This document shows, one piece after another, positions 52,052 to 61,000 of a stretch of DNA of 64,000 nt (positions are counted from its first letter, which is position 1; each line of letters begins with the position of its first letter). The notes under the pieces are model-generated. The model had not been told where the DNA came from and did not search any database. It saw only the letters and a list, made by a program, of their open reading frames with translations. The position numbers and the translations under genes were made by a program. This stretch comes from BCD1 sp965230565 (GTDB lineage Bacteria; Bacteroidota; Bacteroidia; Chitinophagales; Saprospiraceae), in the NCBI GenBank assembly GCA_965230565.1, contig CBDDLH010000015.1:124001-188000 (forward strand), in the 5' to 3' direction.

Positions 52052-53623
52052 ATGGCGAAAAAAATCACCATAGCTATTCTTTTACTGACAACACTCCTGA
52101 CTGGTTTAATAGCTCAGGGATCTTTAAACGTCAGTCTATATGCGCAATACGATCGTGGAGAGCAACGCTACTCAGGGTCCTGGGTTTATACTGCAGATGA
52201 TGGCACTGAATATGCTTTACTTGGTGCCTATGGTGGAACAGCCATTTATCAAATCATTGGTCCGGATCAATTAGAGGAAGTAGGATACATTCCCGGTCCG
52301 GAAACCAATTGGAGGGAGATCACGGTGGTTGGAAATCATGCTTATGTGGTAACCGACGTTTCCGGGGAAGGACATAGCATGCACGTTATCCGCCTCGACC
52401 AACTTCCTCAACAAGCTACCCTCGTTGCCGAATATGAGGAGACTTTCACCAAAGGTCACATTATTCAGAAAGATATTTTCATTAATGCTCCATACGTTTA
52501 CATCGCTGGAACCACGGAAACGGAAGGTGTTCACATTATAGATATTTCCACTCCCTCAGCACCTGTGGAGGTCGGATTGTATGATCCGGGATACTACATT
52601 CACGATTGCCATGTACGGGAAGATATCATGTTTGCCTCAGCTTTTTATAATGGATTCCTTGACATCGTCGATATTTCGGATAAAAGCGCCCCACAATTGA
52701 TTTCCCAGATTGATGTCCCTGATGGAAAGGTGCATAGTGCTTCTCTTACTATGGATGGAAACTACCTTTTTGTAGCTCCGGAGCAGGATGGACTACCGGC
52801 ACGGATTTTCAATATTGAAGATCCGTTTGATGTTTTTGAAGTGGCCACCTATACGGCCAATCCCTTGAGTTTAGTGCACAATCCTTACATTCTGGGTGAT
52901 TTCGCCTTTATTTCCCACAATACCGAAGGGTTGAGAATTGTAGATTTGGTTGATCCAACGACACCGGTGGAAGTTGGGTATTACGATACCTGGTCAGGAG
53001 AAAGTGGTGGATTTAACGGTTTATGGTCTGCCTGTCCGTATCTGCCTTCCGGCAGGATCATTGGCGGGAACCGGGAAGATGGATTATACATCTGGGAATT
53101 TGAAGAAACCTATGCAGGTAGATTGTATGGTCAGGTTTTGGACTCATTGACTAATTTTCCAATTCCAAATGCCCAGATAATCTTCGAATCCAATGATACC
53201 TCAGCATATTCAAACGCATTGGGAGCATTCAGGACGGGAAATATCCCAGGGGATTTTGACATTACTGTTTCCGCAAATGGTTACGAATCCAAAACTTTCC
53301 AGTTCTCATTCACAGAAGGGGGATCTGACGAGATTATTATCAAATTAACTCCAACAACCACACCAACAGTTTTTCCTGAAGACGGAAATGAACTCATAGC
53401 ATCTCCAAATCCCTTCACAGATCAGTTTACAATAAATGGGCTCGAAACCCAAAGAGGAACATTACAGATCCATGGACCGAACGGACATATACTACTGGAA
53501 TTGAAAATGTCAATGGCCCCAAAAAGAATTGACTCATCTTCCTGGCCAGGCGGAGTTTATTTATTGAAATGGATAAATGAAAAAGGAAAGGTCGATGCTT
53601 CCCTGAAATTGGTAAAACAATAG
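52052..53623 (+). CDS. LVIVD-repeat secreted protein with T9SS sorting domain (choice-of-anchor B type)
   Basis: 523 residues. Signal peptide MAKKITIAILLLTTLLTGLI. About six LVIVD-type beta-propeller blades of the form VHIIDISTPSAPVEVGLYD, LDIVDISDKSAPQLIS and LRIVDLVDPTTPVEVGYYD. A carboxypeptidase-regulatory-like domain follows (GRLYGQVLDSLTNFPIPNAQ, about 352-430), then a type A sorting domain (SPNPFTDQFTINGL... to ...GGVYLLKWINEKGKVDASLK). Exported to the surface; ligand unknown. Convergent with trmD (10-nt gap). Confidence 0.9.
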   Translation: MAKKITIAILLLTTLLTGLIAQGSLNVSLYAQYDRGEQRYSGSWVYTADDGTEYALLGAYGGTAIYQIIGPDQLEEVGYIPGPETNWREITVVGNHAYVVTDVSGEGHSMHVIRLDQLPQQATLVAEYEETFTKGHIIQKDIFINAPYVYIAGTTETEGVHIIDISTPSAPVEVGLYDPGYYIHDCHVREDIMFASAFYNGFLDIVDISDKSAPQLISQIDVPDGKVHSASLTMDGNYLFVAPEQDGLPARIFNIEDPFDVFEVATYTANPLSLVHNPYILGDFAFISHNTEGLRIVDLVDPTTPVEVGYYDTWSGESGGFNGLWSACPYLPSGRIIGGNREDGLYIWEFEETYAGRLYGQVLDSLTNFPIPNAQIIFESNDTSAYSNALGAFRTGNIPGDFDITVSANGYESKTFQFSFTEGGSDEIIIKLTPTTTPTVFPEDGNELIASPNPFTDQFTINGLETQRGTLQIHGPNGHILLELKMSMAPKRIDSSSWPGGVYLLKWINEKGKVDASLKLVKQ

Positions 53624-53633
53624 AAAAGACAGG

Positions 53634-54308
53634 TCAATCCAACAGATCAGGTCTTCTTTCCTGCGTACGTTTCAGCGCTTCTTCGTGGCGCCATTCGTCA
53701 ATCTTTTTAAAATTACCTGATAACAATATTTCAGGAACTTTATGTCCCCGGAAATCAGCCGGGCGGGTATACACAGGCGGAGCTAAGAGATTATCCTGAA
53801 AAGAATCAAACAGAGCGGAAGTCTCATCACCCAGTACTCCCGGCAGTAGTCGACCGATAGCATCTACCAGTACTGCTGCTCCTAGTTCTCCTCCTGATAA
53901 GACATAATCACCTATTGAGATCTCTTTGGTGATATATAATTCGCGAATGCGTTCGTCAATGCCTTTATAATGACCGCAAAGGATGAGCAGGTTTCCTTTT
54001 AGGGAGAGTTGATTACAAATTTTCTGATCGAGCCTTTCTCCATCCGGAGTCATGAAGATAATTTCATCATAAGTCCGCTCAGATTGAAAATGCTCGATAC
54101 AGTTAGAAAGTGGTTCTGCCATCATGACCATCCCGGCACCTCCTCCAAACTGGTAGTCATCCAGTTGCTGGTGTTTTCCAAGGCCCCAGGGACGGAGATC
54201 GTGTACGTGCACTTCGAGCAGTCCTTTATCCTGAGCCCTTTTCATAATGGAGTGTTGAAAAGGACTTTCAAGGAGATTTGGCTGTACCGAAAGGATATCG
54301 ATGCGCAT
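53634..54308 (-). CDS. trmD: tRNA (guanine-N1)-methyltransferase
   Basis: 224 residues from the ATG at 54308 (MRIDILSVQPNLLESPFQHS). The frame begins 13 codons earlier, but that part is not family-like. SPOUT knot motifs: QFGGGAGMVMMAEPL, IIFMTPDGERLDQ, LCGHYKGIDERI, IGDYVLSGGELGAAVLVDAI and RPADFRGHKVPEILLSGN. It methylates G37 of tRNAs, preventing +1 frameshifting. Usually near rpsP and rplS, but here alone. Confidence 0.95.
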   Translation of the reverse strand: MRIDILSVQPNLLESPFQHSIMKRAQDKGLLEVHVHDLRPWGLGKHQQLDDYQFGGGAGMVMMAEPLSNCIEHFQSERTYDEIIFMTPDGERLDQKICNQLSLKGNLLILCGHYKGIDERIRELYITKEISIGDYVLSGGELGAAVLVDAIGRLLPGVLGDETSALFDSFQDNLLAPPVYTRPADFRGHKVPEILLSGNFKKIDEWRHEEALKRTQERRPDLLD

Positions 54309-54338
54309 GAAATGATTAGGCTGAGGCAAATGGAACAT

Positions 54339-54358
54339 CCCGTACACAAAGTGTCGGG
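54339..54358. repeat. Small CCCG(T)ACAC hairpin of a dispersed family
   Basis: CCCGTACAC (54339-54347), AAA, GTGTCGGG (54351-54358). The flanks (catcccg...cgggagg) match those at 3723-3748; a third form is at 50346-50362. Confidence 0.6.
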
Positions 54359-54583
54359 AGGCTAAGGCTGAGGATTCTGGAAACTATAGCACACCAACCT
54401 TAGCTTTTGCCGGTTTTAACATAATTCATGTTGCAGGTTTCGGGTTACGTTTTTTCAGGTAACTTATTTCATAAAGGATGACCTGAAAAAAACACTTATT
54501 CAACAATATATTTCAGAGCAATTCTAAAATTTCAATTTCACAGATAGCATTCGTAACACGCAACCCGCAACCCGTAACTCAGA

Positions 54584-55240
54584 TTACTTAGGAATTTCGA
54601 TCAATTCAACTTCAAAAATAAGCGTAGCGTAAGGCCCAATCACTCCACCGGCACCACGAGGTCCGTATGCGAGGTCATAAGGAATGAACAATTTCCATTT
54701 AGAGCCTGTAGGCATCAACTGCAGCGCTTCTGTCCAGCCAGCAATTACCTGGGTAACGCCAAAAGAAATCGGCTCACCACGTTCAACAGAGCTATCGAAT
54801 ACTGTACCATCGATGAGCGTACCATGGTAGTGTACCAGTACTTTGTCTGCACTTGTTGGCTTCGGTCCTGTTCCTTCTGTGATTACCTCATATTGCAAAC
54901 CACTGGGAAGGGTTACCACGCCTTCGCGCTTACCATTTTCTTCGAGGAATTTCTTTCCTTTTTCGATTGCAGGGCCATTCTTTTTGGCATCCTGTGCGGT
55001 AAGGAAATTTTGAACCTGCTGATTGGCAGTATTTACATCTATTTTTAATTGATTGTCTTTTAATACATCTTCGATAGCCTGAGCCATGGATGCACCATCC
55101 AGATTTTCAAACCCCTGTCCTTTCAAATTCTGGGCAACAAGTACTCCCAGGCTGTAACTCAATGAATCCATTTTTTGCTGAGCATTTATAGTAGTGATAA
55201 AAATTAAAGTCGCGATGAGCGTCAAAAAAAGTCTGTTCAT
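54584..55240 (-). CDS. FKBP-type peptidyl-prolyl cis-trans isomerase, secreted
   Basis: 218 residues. Signal peptide MNRLFLTLIATLIFITTINA. The N-terminal dimerisation domain of the Mip/FkpA type spans about 25-105 (KMDSLSYSLGVLVAQNLKGQ, SMAQAIEDVL). The FKBP domain is at about 112-218: VVTLPSGLQYEVITEGTGPK, VLVHYHGTLIDGTVFDSSVE, GWTEALQLMPTGSKWKLFIP, YGPRGAGGVIGPYATLIFEV. It assists folding of periplasmic and outer-membrane proteins. The leader shares TACTTTTG-y-GGGGCTTTT with the TPR gene at 40776. Confidence 0.94.
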   Translation of the reverse strand: MNRLFLTLIATLIFITTINAQQKMDSLSYSLGVLVAQNLKGQGFENLDGASMAQAIEDVLKDNQLKIDVNTANQQVQNFLTAQDAKKNGPAIEKGKKFLEENGKREGVVTLPSGLQYEVITEGTGPKPTSADKVLVHYHGTLIDGTVFDSSVERGEPISFGVTQVIAGWTEALQLMPTGSKWKLFIPYDLAYGPRGAGGVIGPYATLIFEVELIEIPK

Positions 55241-55260
55241 TTTTTATTGATTTAGTTTTC

Positions 55261-55281
55261 GAAAAGCCCCACAAAAGTAAG
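55261..55281 (-). promoter_or_regulatory. Promoter/leader element of the FKBP gene
   Basis: On the minus strand TACTTTTG (55279-55272) followed by TGGGGCTTTTC. Same block as 40800-40821; the ATG lies about 30 bp downstream. Confidence 0.5.
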
Positions 55282-55497
55282 GGAAATTAGATAATTGCCT
55301 ACTTTATGGCACTTTTTTTAAATGTTTAAGAAGCTATTTTAATTCGGGTTTTGAAATTTAATATAGGCCATTTTTTAGCCAATCGAGGCCCAAAAACCAG
55401 AGTCTGATAGCGCTGAATGAGGATTTATATAACCTGCCTACCTGTGTCAGCATAACAAAATCAAAGCGTTAAATTCAAATAGCTTCTAAATACCGAA

Positions 55498-56061
55498 TCA
55501 GGAAGATTCGCTCCAGCGGTAGGTATCGAGTTTGAACCCTGCAAGATCCAATACCCGATCAGTAACCGTCGCAGCCAATGCTTCAAATGATTCCGGCTTG
55601 CTGTAGAACGACGGACTGGCCGGACAAATTATGCCGCCGGCCAAAGTAATGGTTTCCATATTGCGAATGTGGATGAGATTGTAAGGTGTGTCGCGGGGTA
55701 CAAGGATCAATTTTCTTCTTTCCTTGAGCATAACATCGGCGGCTCTTCCAACCAGGTCAGTCGACAATCCGGCAGCAATCCGCCCCATTTGTCCCATGGA
55801 ACAGGGGCAAATGATCATGGTATCATATTGAGCTGAGCCGGAGGCGAAGGGAGCCATAAAATCTTTGGTTTCATACCGATCATAGGGATATTTTTCATAT
55901 GATTTGTCTCCAAGTTCCAACTCCCAGTTGAAACGAGCGTTTTTGCTCATCACCAGCCCGACTGCCTCCCATTGGTCCTGTAATTGCACCAATCTATCAA
56001 GTAAAACCTTGGCATATATGGAACCGCTTGAACCTCCAACCGCTACTACAATTTTCTTCAT
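55498..56061 (-). CDS. ubiX: Flavin prenyltransferase UbiX
   Basis: 187 residues. Flavoprotein motifs KKIVVAVGGSSGSIYAKVLL (FMN phosphate site), VGLVMSKNARFNWELE, MIICPCSMGQMGRIAAGLST, DLVGRAADVMLKERRKLILV and PRDTPYNLIHIRNM. UbiX prenylates FMN to make the cofactor for UbiD-type decarboxylases. No ubiD neighbour in the window. The CPC-S-MG motif is the normal family form. Monocistronic. Confidence 0.95.
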   Translation of the reverse strand: MKKIVVAVGGSSGSIYAKVLLDRLVQLQDQWEAVGLVMSKNARFNWELELGDKSYEKYPYDRYETKDFMAPFASGSAQYDTMIICPCSMGQMGRIAAGLSTDLVGRAADVMLKERRKLILVPRDTPYNLIHIRNMETITLAGGIICPASPSFYSKPESFEALAATVTDRVLDLAGFKLDTYRWSESS

Positions 56062-56110
56062 GAATATCCTTTTTTCAGCTGTTAAGAGAACCCTAAGATC
56101 AAAACATAAT

Positions 56111-56141
56111 TTTGTGTTTATTGTTTGAATTTATAATTTTG
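56111..56141 (+). promoter_or_regulatory. Promoter of the secreted thioredoxin gene
   Basis: TTTG (56111-56114), 19 bp, TAATTTTG (56134-56141): optimal spacing and full -7 match. ATG at 56189, about 45 bp on. Confidence 0.65.
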
Positions 56142-56188
56142 ATCAGAAATTCCCCCCAAGTTATTGTCCGTTTTATAAAATTTTAAGC

Positions 56189-56740
56189 ATGAAAAAATTT
56201 ATTTTTGGAATCTCGACCCTGGTTGTTGCAACCCTTTTACTTTCTTTTACCACCCAAAAAAACAATGAAGTCACCTCCCCTGAAGCTTATGCCACCGTTA
56301 AGTGGTACACCTGGGAAGAAGCGATCAAATTAGCAGAAAAATCTCCTAAAAAAGTATTTGTCGACGTCTACACCAATTGGTGTGGGTGGTGTAAAAGAAT
56401 GGACAAAACTACTTTTTCCGACCCAAAAGTAGCTGCCTACCTGAATAAAAATTTCTACCCCGTAAAATTCAATGCAGAACAAAAAGAATCCATAAACTAT
56501 AAAAATAATGTCCTGAAGTACAGAGGAGATGTTGGCCGCAGAGGAATTCACGAATTAGCCTATGCTCTCCTTGATGGTCGTATGAGTTACCCAAGCTACG
56601 TATACCTCGACGAAGCTCAGGATCGAATTACCATCTCTCCGGGATATAAAGAAGCAGGTCCTTTCATGAAGGAGCTGAAATTTATTTCCGAAGAACATTA
56701 TAAGACTACTACCTTTGATAAATTTATGAAAGGGAAATAA
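56189..56740 (+). CDS. Exported thioredoxin-fold protein (CGWC)
   Basis: 183 residues. Signal peptide MKKFIFGISTLVVATLLLSF. A thioredoxin_7/DUF255-type domain follows: WYTWEEAIKLAEKSPKKVFV, active site TNWCGWCKRMDKTTFSDPKV, then FYPVKFNAEQ and the cis-Pro strand MSYPSYVYLDE. It probably reduces or isomerises disulfides in the periplasm. The CGWC motif is typical of Bacteroidota exported members. It ends just before a terminator shared with the convergent phosphoesterase. Confidence 0.9.
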   Translation: MKKFIFGISTLVVATLLLSFTTQKNNEVTSPEAYATVKWYTWEEAIKLAEKSPKKVFVDVYTNWCGWCKRMDKTTFSDPKVAAYLNKNFYPVKFNAEQKESINYKNNVLKYRGDVGRRGIHELAYALLDGRMSYPSYVYLDEAQDRITISPGYKEAGPFMKELKFISEEHYKTTTFDKFMKGK

Positions 56741-56754
56741 AGTAGCGTGTTCCG

Positions 56755-56805
56755 GGTTACGAGTTGTGGATTCATTTGTTCCATCAACAACTCGTAACCT
56801 TTTTC
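56755..56805. terminator. Terminator between convergent genes
   Basis: GGTTACGAGTTGT (56755-56767) pairs perfectly with ACAACTCGTAACC (56787-56799), followed by five Ts. Located between the thioredoxin stop (56740) and the phosphoesterase stop (56810). Confidence 0.75.
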
Positions 56806-56809
56806 AAAC

Positions 56810-57736
56810 TCACTTCTCACCCTGCACCAACTCATCCAACACCACAAATTCCCATTCCAGTTTTCTTGTCTGCATATTCCTGTGGAATAAAAGCACTTTG
56901 TCCTTTTCAAAACTGGTAACATAATCCGGAGCCGTTTCAAACTCCAGGCTATTGTTGATGCCTGATCCTAAAATGGCAATGCTGTCCTTAGTCCAGAACT
57001 CACACTGCTTACTCCTCATCCCAAGATCACCTCCGACCAAGACCACTTCCACTCCCCTGTTTTTAACATCCTGCAATCGAGGATATAAAAAATCAGTCAG
57101 GTAAAACGCCGAATCACAACTGGCCTGGATATCCGGATAATTGGTGTTAAAAAGATCAGGAATTCTACCGCTGGAATCTGCTCTTAAGTCGCTCATAATG
57201 GCATGATGGTGCATAATTACCAAATGAGAAGCACTGGAAATGGTATCGGTAACTTCACGTATCAGTTCCAATTGTTTTTCTCTTTCATCACAATCATCTT
57301 GCAGTTGTTTGGCAGGAAAAAACCGGAATAAATTGGTATTTAAAACCAATAGGCACAGGTCGTCAAAGGTTTGCGTATAAAAGGTATTTCTTTTAGTCTT
57401 ATCTGTAATAAAATGGATGTTCCCGTATTTAATATCATGATTTCCCAAAGTCCAATGAAGCCTTTCGGAGGACAGGTCAAAAATACTATCGAGATAATCC
57501 AAAGTGGAAGCTTGATAAGTAGTCCTTGAGCAAACATCTCCTCCCAGCCATACCTGATCAAAGCTTGAAAAATCCATTGCCTCCAGTCGAGGATCGATAC
57601 CATACCAGTCCTGCCAGTCATAAGGGTGACCGAGGAAAATATAGGTTTTCTCCTCATCCGGAGGTATCCTACAGGCAATCATAGTCAAAATAACCGTTAC
57701 AAAAAAATATAAGCTAAATCTTCCCAATGGCATCAT
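56810..57736 (-). CDS. Calcineurin-like metallophosphoesterase lipoprotein
   Basis: 308 residues from the ATG at 57736 (MMPLGRFSLYFFVTVILTMI, then AC, a lipobox). The frame extends 20 codons further without a signal-like start. Metallophosphoesterase motifs: TYIFLGHPYDWQ (in place of the usual DxH), QVWLGGDVCS, WTLGNHDIKYGN, LVIMHHHAIMSD and VVLVGGDLGMRS. The canonical first Asp-x-His is not evident, but GD, GNHD and the His pairs are intact. Envelope-anchored; substrate unknown. Divergent from the helicase gene, with a large hairpin between. Confidence 0.85.
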   Translation of the reverse strand: MMPLGRFSLYFFVTVILTMIACRIPPDEEKTYIFLGHPYDWQDWYGIDPRLEAMDFSSFDQVWLGGDVCSRTTYQASTLDYLDSIFDLSSERLHWTLGNHDIKYGNIHFITDKTKRNTFYTQTFDDLCLLVLNTNLFRFFPAKQLQDDCDEREKQLELIREVTDTISSASHLVIMHHHAIMSDLRADSSGRIPDLFNTNYPDIQASCDSAFYLTDFLYPRLQDVKNRGVEVVLVGGDLGMRSKQCEFWTKDSIAILGSGINNSLEFETAPDYVTSFEKDKVLLFHRNMQTRKLEWEFVVLDELVQGEK

Positions 57737-57838
57737 TTTTATTAATTCACCCCAAAATATGTTAAAATTTGAAAAAACATACATAAAAAATGTCACGTTC
57801 AGGTTTTTCGTGGCTTTTATATATAAGAGGGTTTTACG

Positions 57839-57889
57839 GGGTGGCTCAGTGACGGCCTGACTCTGAGTCAGGCCGTCACTGAGCCACCC
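57839..57889. repeat. 24-bp perfect hairpin with 3-nt loop
   Basis: The arms 57839-57862 and 57866-57889 are perfectly complementary over 24 GC-rich bases (outer end GGGTGGCTCAGTGACGG), loop CTG. It lies in the 274-bp divergent spacer between the phosphoesterase lipoprotein and the nuclease-helicase, about 100 bp before the helicase promoter. No T run on either side. Confidence 0.9.
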
Positions 57890-57985
57890 GATAAAGAAAA
57901 AATGCCAATAATCAGATCAACCTATTTCACAGTCCTCAAATGGATTTTATTCAACCGTTAAATTCGGGATTCCCTTTCTCTTCCT

Positions 57986-57993
57986 TACATTTG
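57986..57993 (+). promoter_or_regulatory. -7 promoter element of the nuclease-helicase gene
   Basis: TACATTTG matches TAnnTTTG. Transcription would start near 57999, so the in-frame TTG at 57996 cannot be used and the ATG at 58011 is the start. -33 not clear. Confidence 0.5.
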
Positions 57994-58010
57994 CTTTGAA
58001 ATCTATCTAT

Positions 58011-61000
58011 ATGAATAAAGCTGGACTGGCCGACCTCTTTTACCGGGAACTGGAAAAGATCATCGACAATGATCAACTCTCCGCCAGGGAAAAAACTTCT
58101 TCCCTGCACCAGCTTTTGAATATCATCATCATTGAAGTTACTCAAACGGAAAAACTTCAATTCACCACCCTATTTACCAGATATGCCTATGCCGCTAACA
58201 AATACGAACTACCCAAACAACTACAGTTTTACCTGCACCAGTTCAGAAAAATCGACCGGAATCATTCTAAAGTTATTGATCTTTCTGAGGAGGAGGTTTT
58301 TCAATTTGGCATTAGGATTCTCGTCGAGGTCATAGAATCGATTTTTAGTAAAACACCTTCGCCGGACATTCAGAAGATCCTGCCTGAACGCTGGCCGGAC
58401 GTTTTTAAACGTCCGGGGGTAAAAGCCTTTAAAAAGAAAGCAAGGGTGGTCATTCTTGAGGAGGATGAAAAAAATGAACTGTTATTAGGAATAGATGAGC
58501 ATCAGCCTGACGAGATTGTTAAGGTCAGGTACAACCTGCCTGATAGAAATGAAAATTTCCACCCAACTATAAAATCACTGCGGGCCTTTTTTGAATTCCC
58601 TTACATTCTCAGCTTGATTGACATCGAGATCGAAAGCAGTGGAATTTACAGCCCCCGTGCTTTTGTTATCGAACCCGACTTCTTAGTGGATGTATCCGCT
58701 GTTTCCGAATGCTTTTCCGGGAAGAACAGTATTCCCTGGTTGTATCTGTTGAAGAAATTTTTGCCTTTCCGAACCACAAAATATTTGATGATCGGAAACA
58801 TTGCCAATTTCTTCCTCGATGAGTTGATGAATGATCCGGAAATAACCTTTAAATCTCTGAAAGCCAAGATATTTTCGCTCAACCCATTGGGGTTTTGCCT
58901 TTTCTCAGATAGAGAGGTAAAGGAGATCATTCAATCCGTTCAACGGCATTTTCTCACCCTTAAAGGTATGGTCGCCTCCGGGTTTAATTCGGAAGGCATT
59001 GCTGCAAAACACGCCTACCTTGAACCTTCTTTCTATTCTGACAACTATGGGATCCAGGGTCGATTGGATATATTTCATTATAACAACTCCGAAGAAGGAA
59101 AAACGGCTATTGTTGAGTTAAAAAGTGGCAAAGCATTTATGCCAAATGTTCATGGAATCAGCCCCAACCATTTCATGCAAACTTTACTATACGATTTAAT
59201 GGTGAAGGATGTTTTTAATGATGAAATCAGCCCTGCCAATTACATTTTATACTCCGGCCAGGAAGTTAACCAGCTGAAGTTTGCCCCGGCTTCAAAACAC
59301 CACCAGTTCGATGGGTTGCAAATGCGTAACCTTATTGTCAGTATAGAAAAAATGATCGCATCTCTGGGGGTTGAAAAAGATGTCCCGCTTTTGAAGCAGG
59401 GCGCCCGCATTTTTGGCAGATTGAATCCAGGCCAATTCCCCCAGTTGAAAGGGTTTACAAGGGATGACCTCATTCTTTTCGAATCAGTTTATCAAAAATT
59501 GAATGACCTGGAGAAAAAGTATTTCATCGCTTTTTCAGGATTCATCGCCCGGGAACATTTTATGGCTAAAACCGGAGTTCAGGGAGTAGACCGTTTGAAC
59601 GGACAAGCCTCACTCTGGCGCGACGACCTTCAGGAAAAGCTCGATAATTATGCCATTCTTAGCCACCTGAAGCTCATGCTCAATGCGGCAGGAGAAGAAG
59701 AGGCTATGTTGACTTTCGTCAAAACCGATCAAACCAACCCGCTGGCCAATTTCCGAAAAGGTGATATCGCTGTCCTATATCCCGAACAACCCGGGCAACG
59801 CCCGTTGGCAAGCCAATTGTTCAAATGTACTATTGTAGAACTTTCCTCCAACCAGGTCGTACTTAGACTGCGAGCAAAACAATTCAATAATTCATTTTTT
59901 GAACAATTTGAGTTCTGGAACATCGAACACGACCTCTTTGACAGCAGCTTTACCGGCATGTACCGAAATCTCTTTGAGTTTGCACAAAGTTCTTCTGAAA
60001 AGAAAACCTTGCTTTTAGGTCAATCTCCTCCAAGTCTTAATGAAAAAGATTTCTCCTCAATAACCGATTACCCTAAAATGACAGAGGAACAAAATGCTAT
60101 CTTTAAAAAGATTTTGCAGGCAAAAGATTATTTCCTGCTTTGGGGACCACCGGGTACCGGTAAGACCAGTGTCATGTTAAAAAAACTGGTGGACCATCTC
60201 TTCCATAACACCTCTGAAAATATTTTGCTTTTAGCTTACACTAACAGAGCGGTAGATGAAATTTGTGAAGCCATTGATAGCATAAACAGTGAAATGGAGC
60301 AAAATTATTTCCGAATTGGCTCCAGGTTTTCAACCGGTGAGAAATGGCAAAATCAGTTGTTAAACCTGAAAATTGAAAATATCACCTCCAGACAGGAACT
60401 TAAAGCTCTGATCGACAGACATAGGATTGTTGTAGGAACTATTTCTTCCATTGTGGGAAAAACAGAACTTTTTAAGCTAAAAAAATTCGACCAGGTAATA
60501 ATTGATGAAGCATCTCAAGTACCCGAACCTATGCTAGTGGGAATGTTACCCGTTTTTAAGAAATTCATTCTTATCGGTGACCACCGACAGTTGCCCGCGG
60601 TTGTGGCCCAACCGGAAGATGCTTCCGCTGTTATTGATTCCGACTTACATTCCATTGGCCTTGAAAATTTGAGAAACAGCTTGTTTGAGCGCCTTTACCT
60701 GTTGTGTATCAAAAATGGTTGGTCTCATGCATACGCCCAACTGAGCCATCAGGGTAGGATGCACCAGGAAATCATGCAATTTCCGAATCAATATTTTTAT
60801 GAAGGAAGCCTGAAAACGCTTCCGAAAACACTGGAGCATTCCAAAGTCCAAACAGCTTCTTTAGGCTCCCCCGGTAATTTAAACAAACTAGAATCTGCCA
60901 TTTTTAACCATCGGACAGTTTTCATTCCAACGCATACAGATAGTTCCTCTAACATCAACAAAACCAACCAACATGAAGCTTCGCTGGCGGCAAAAATTGC

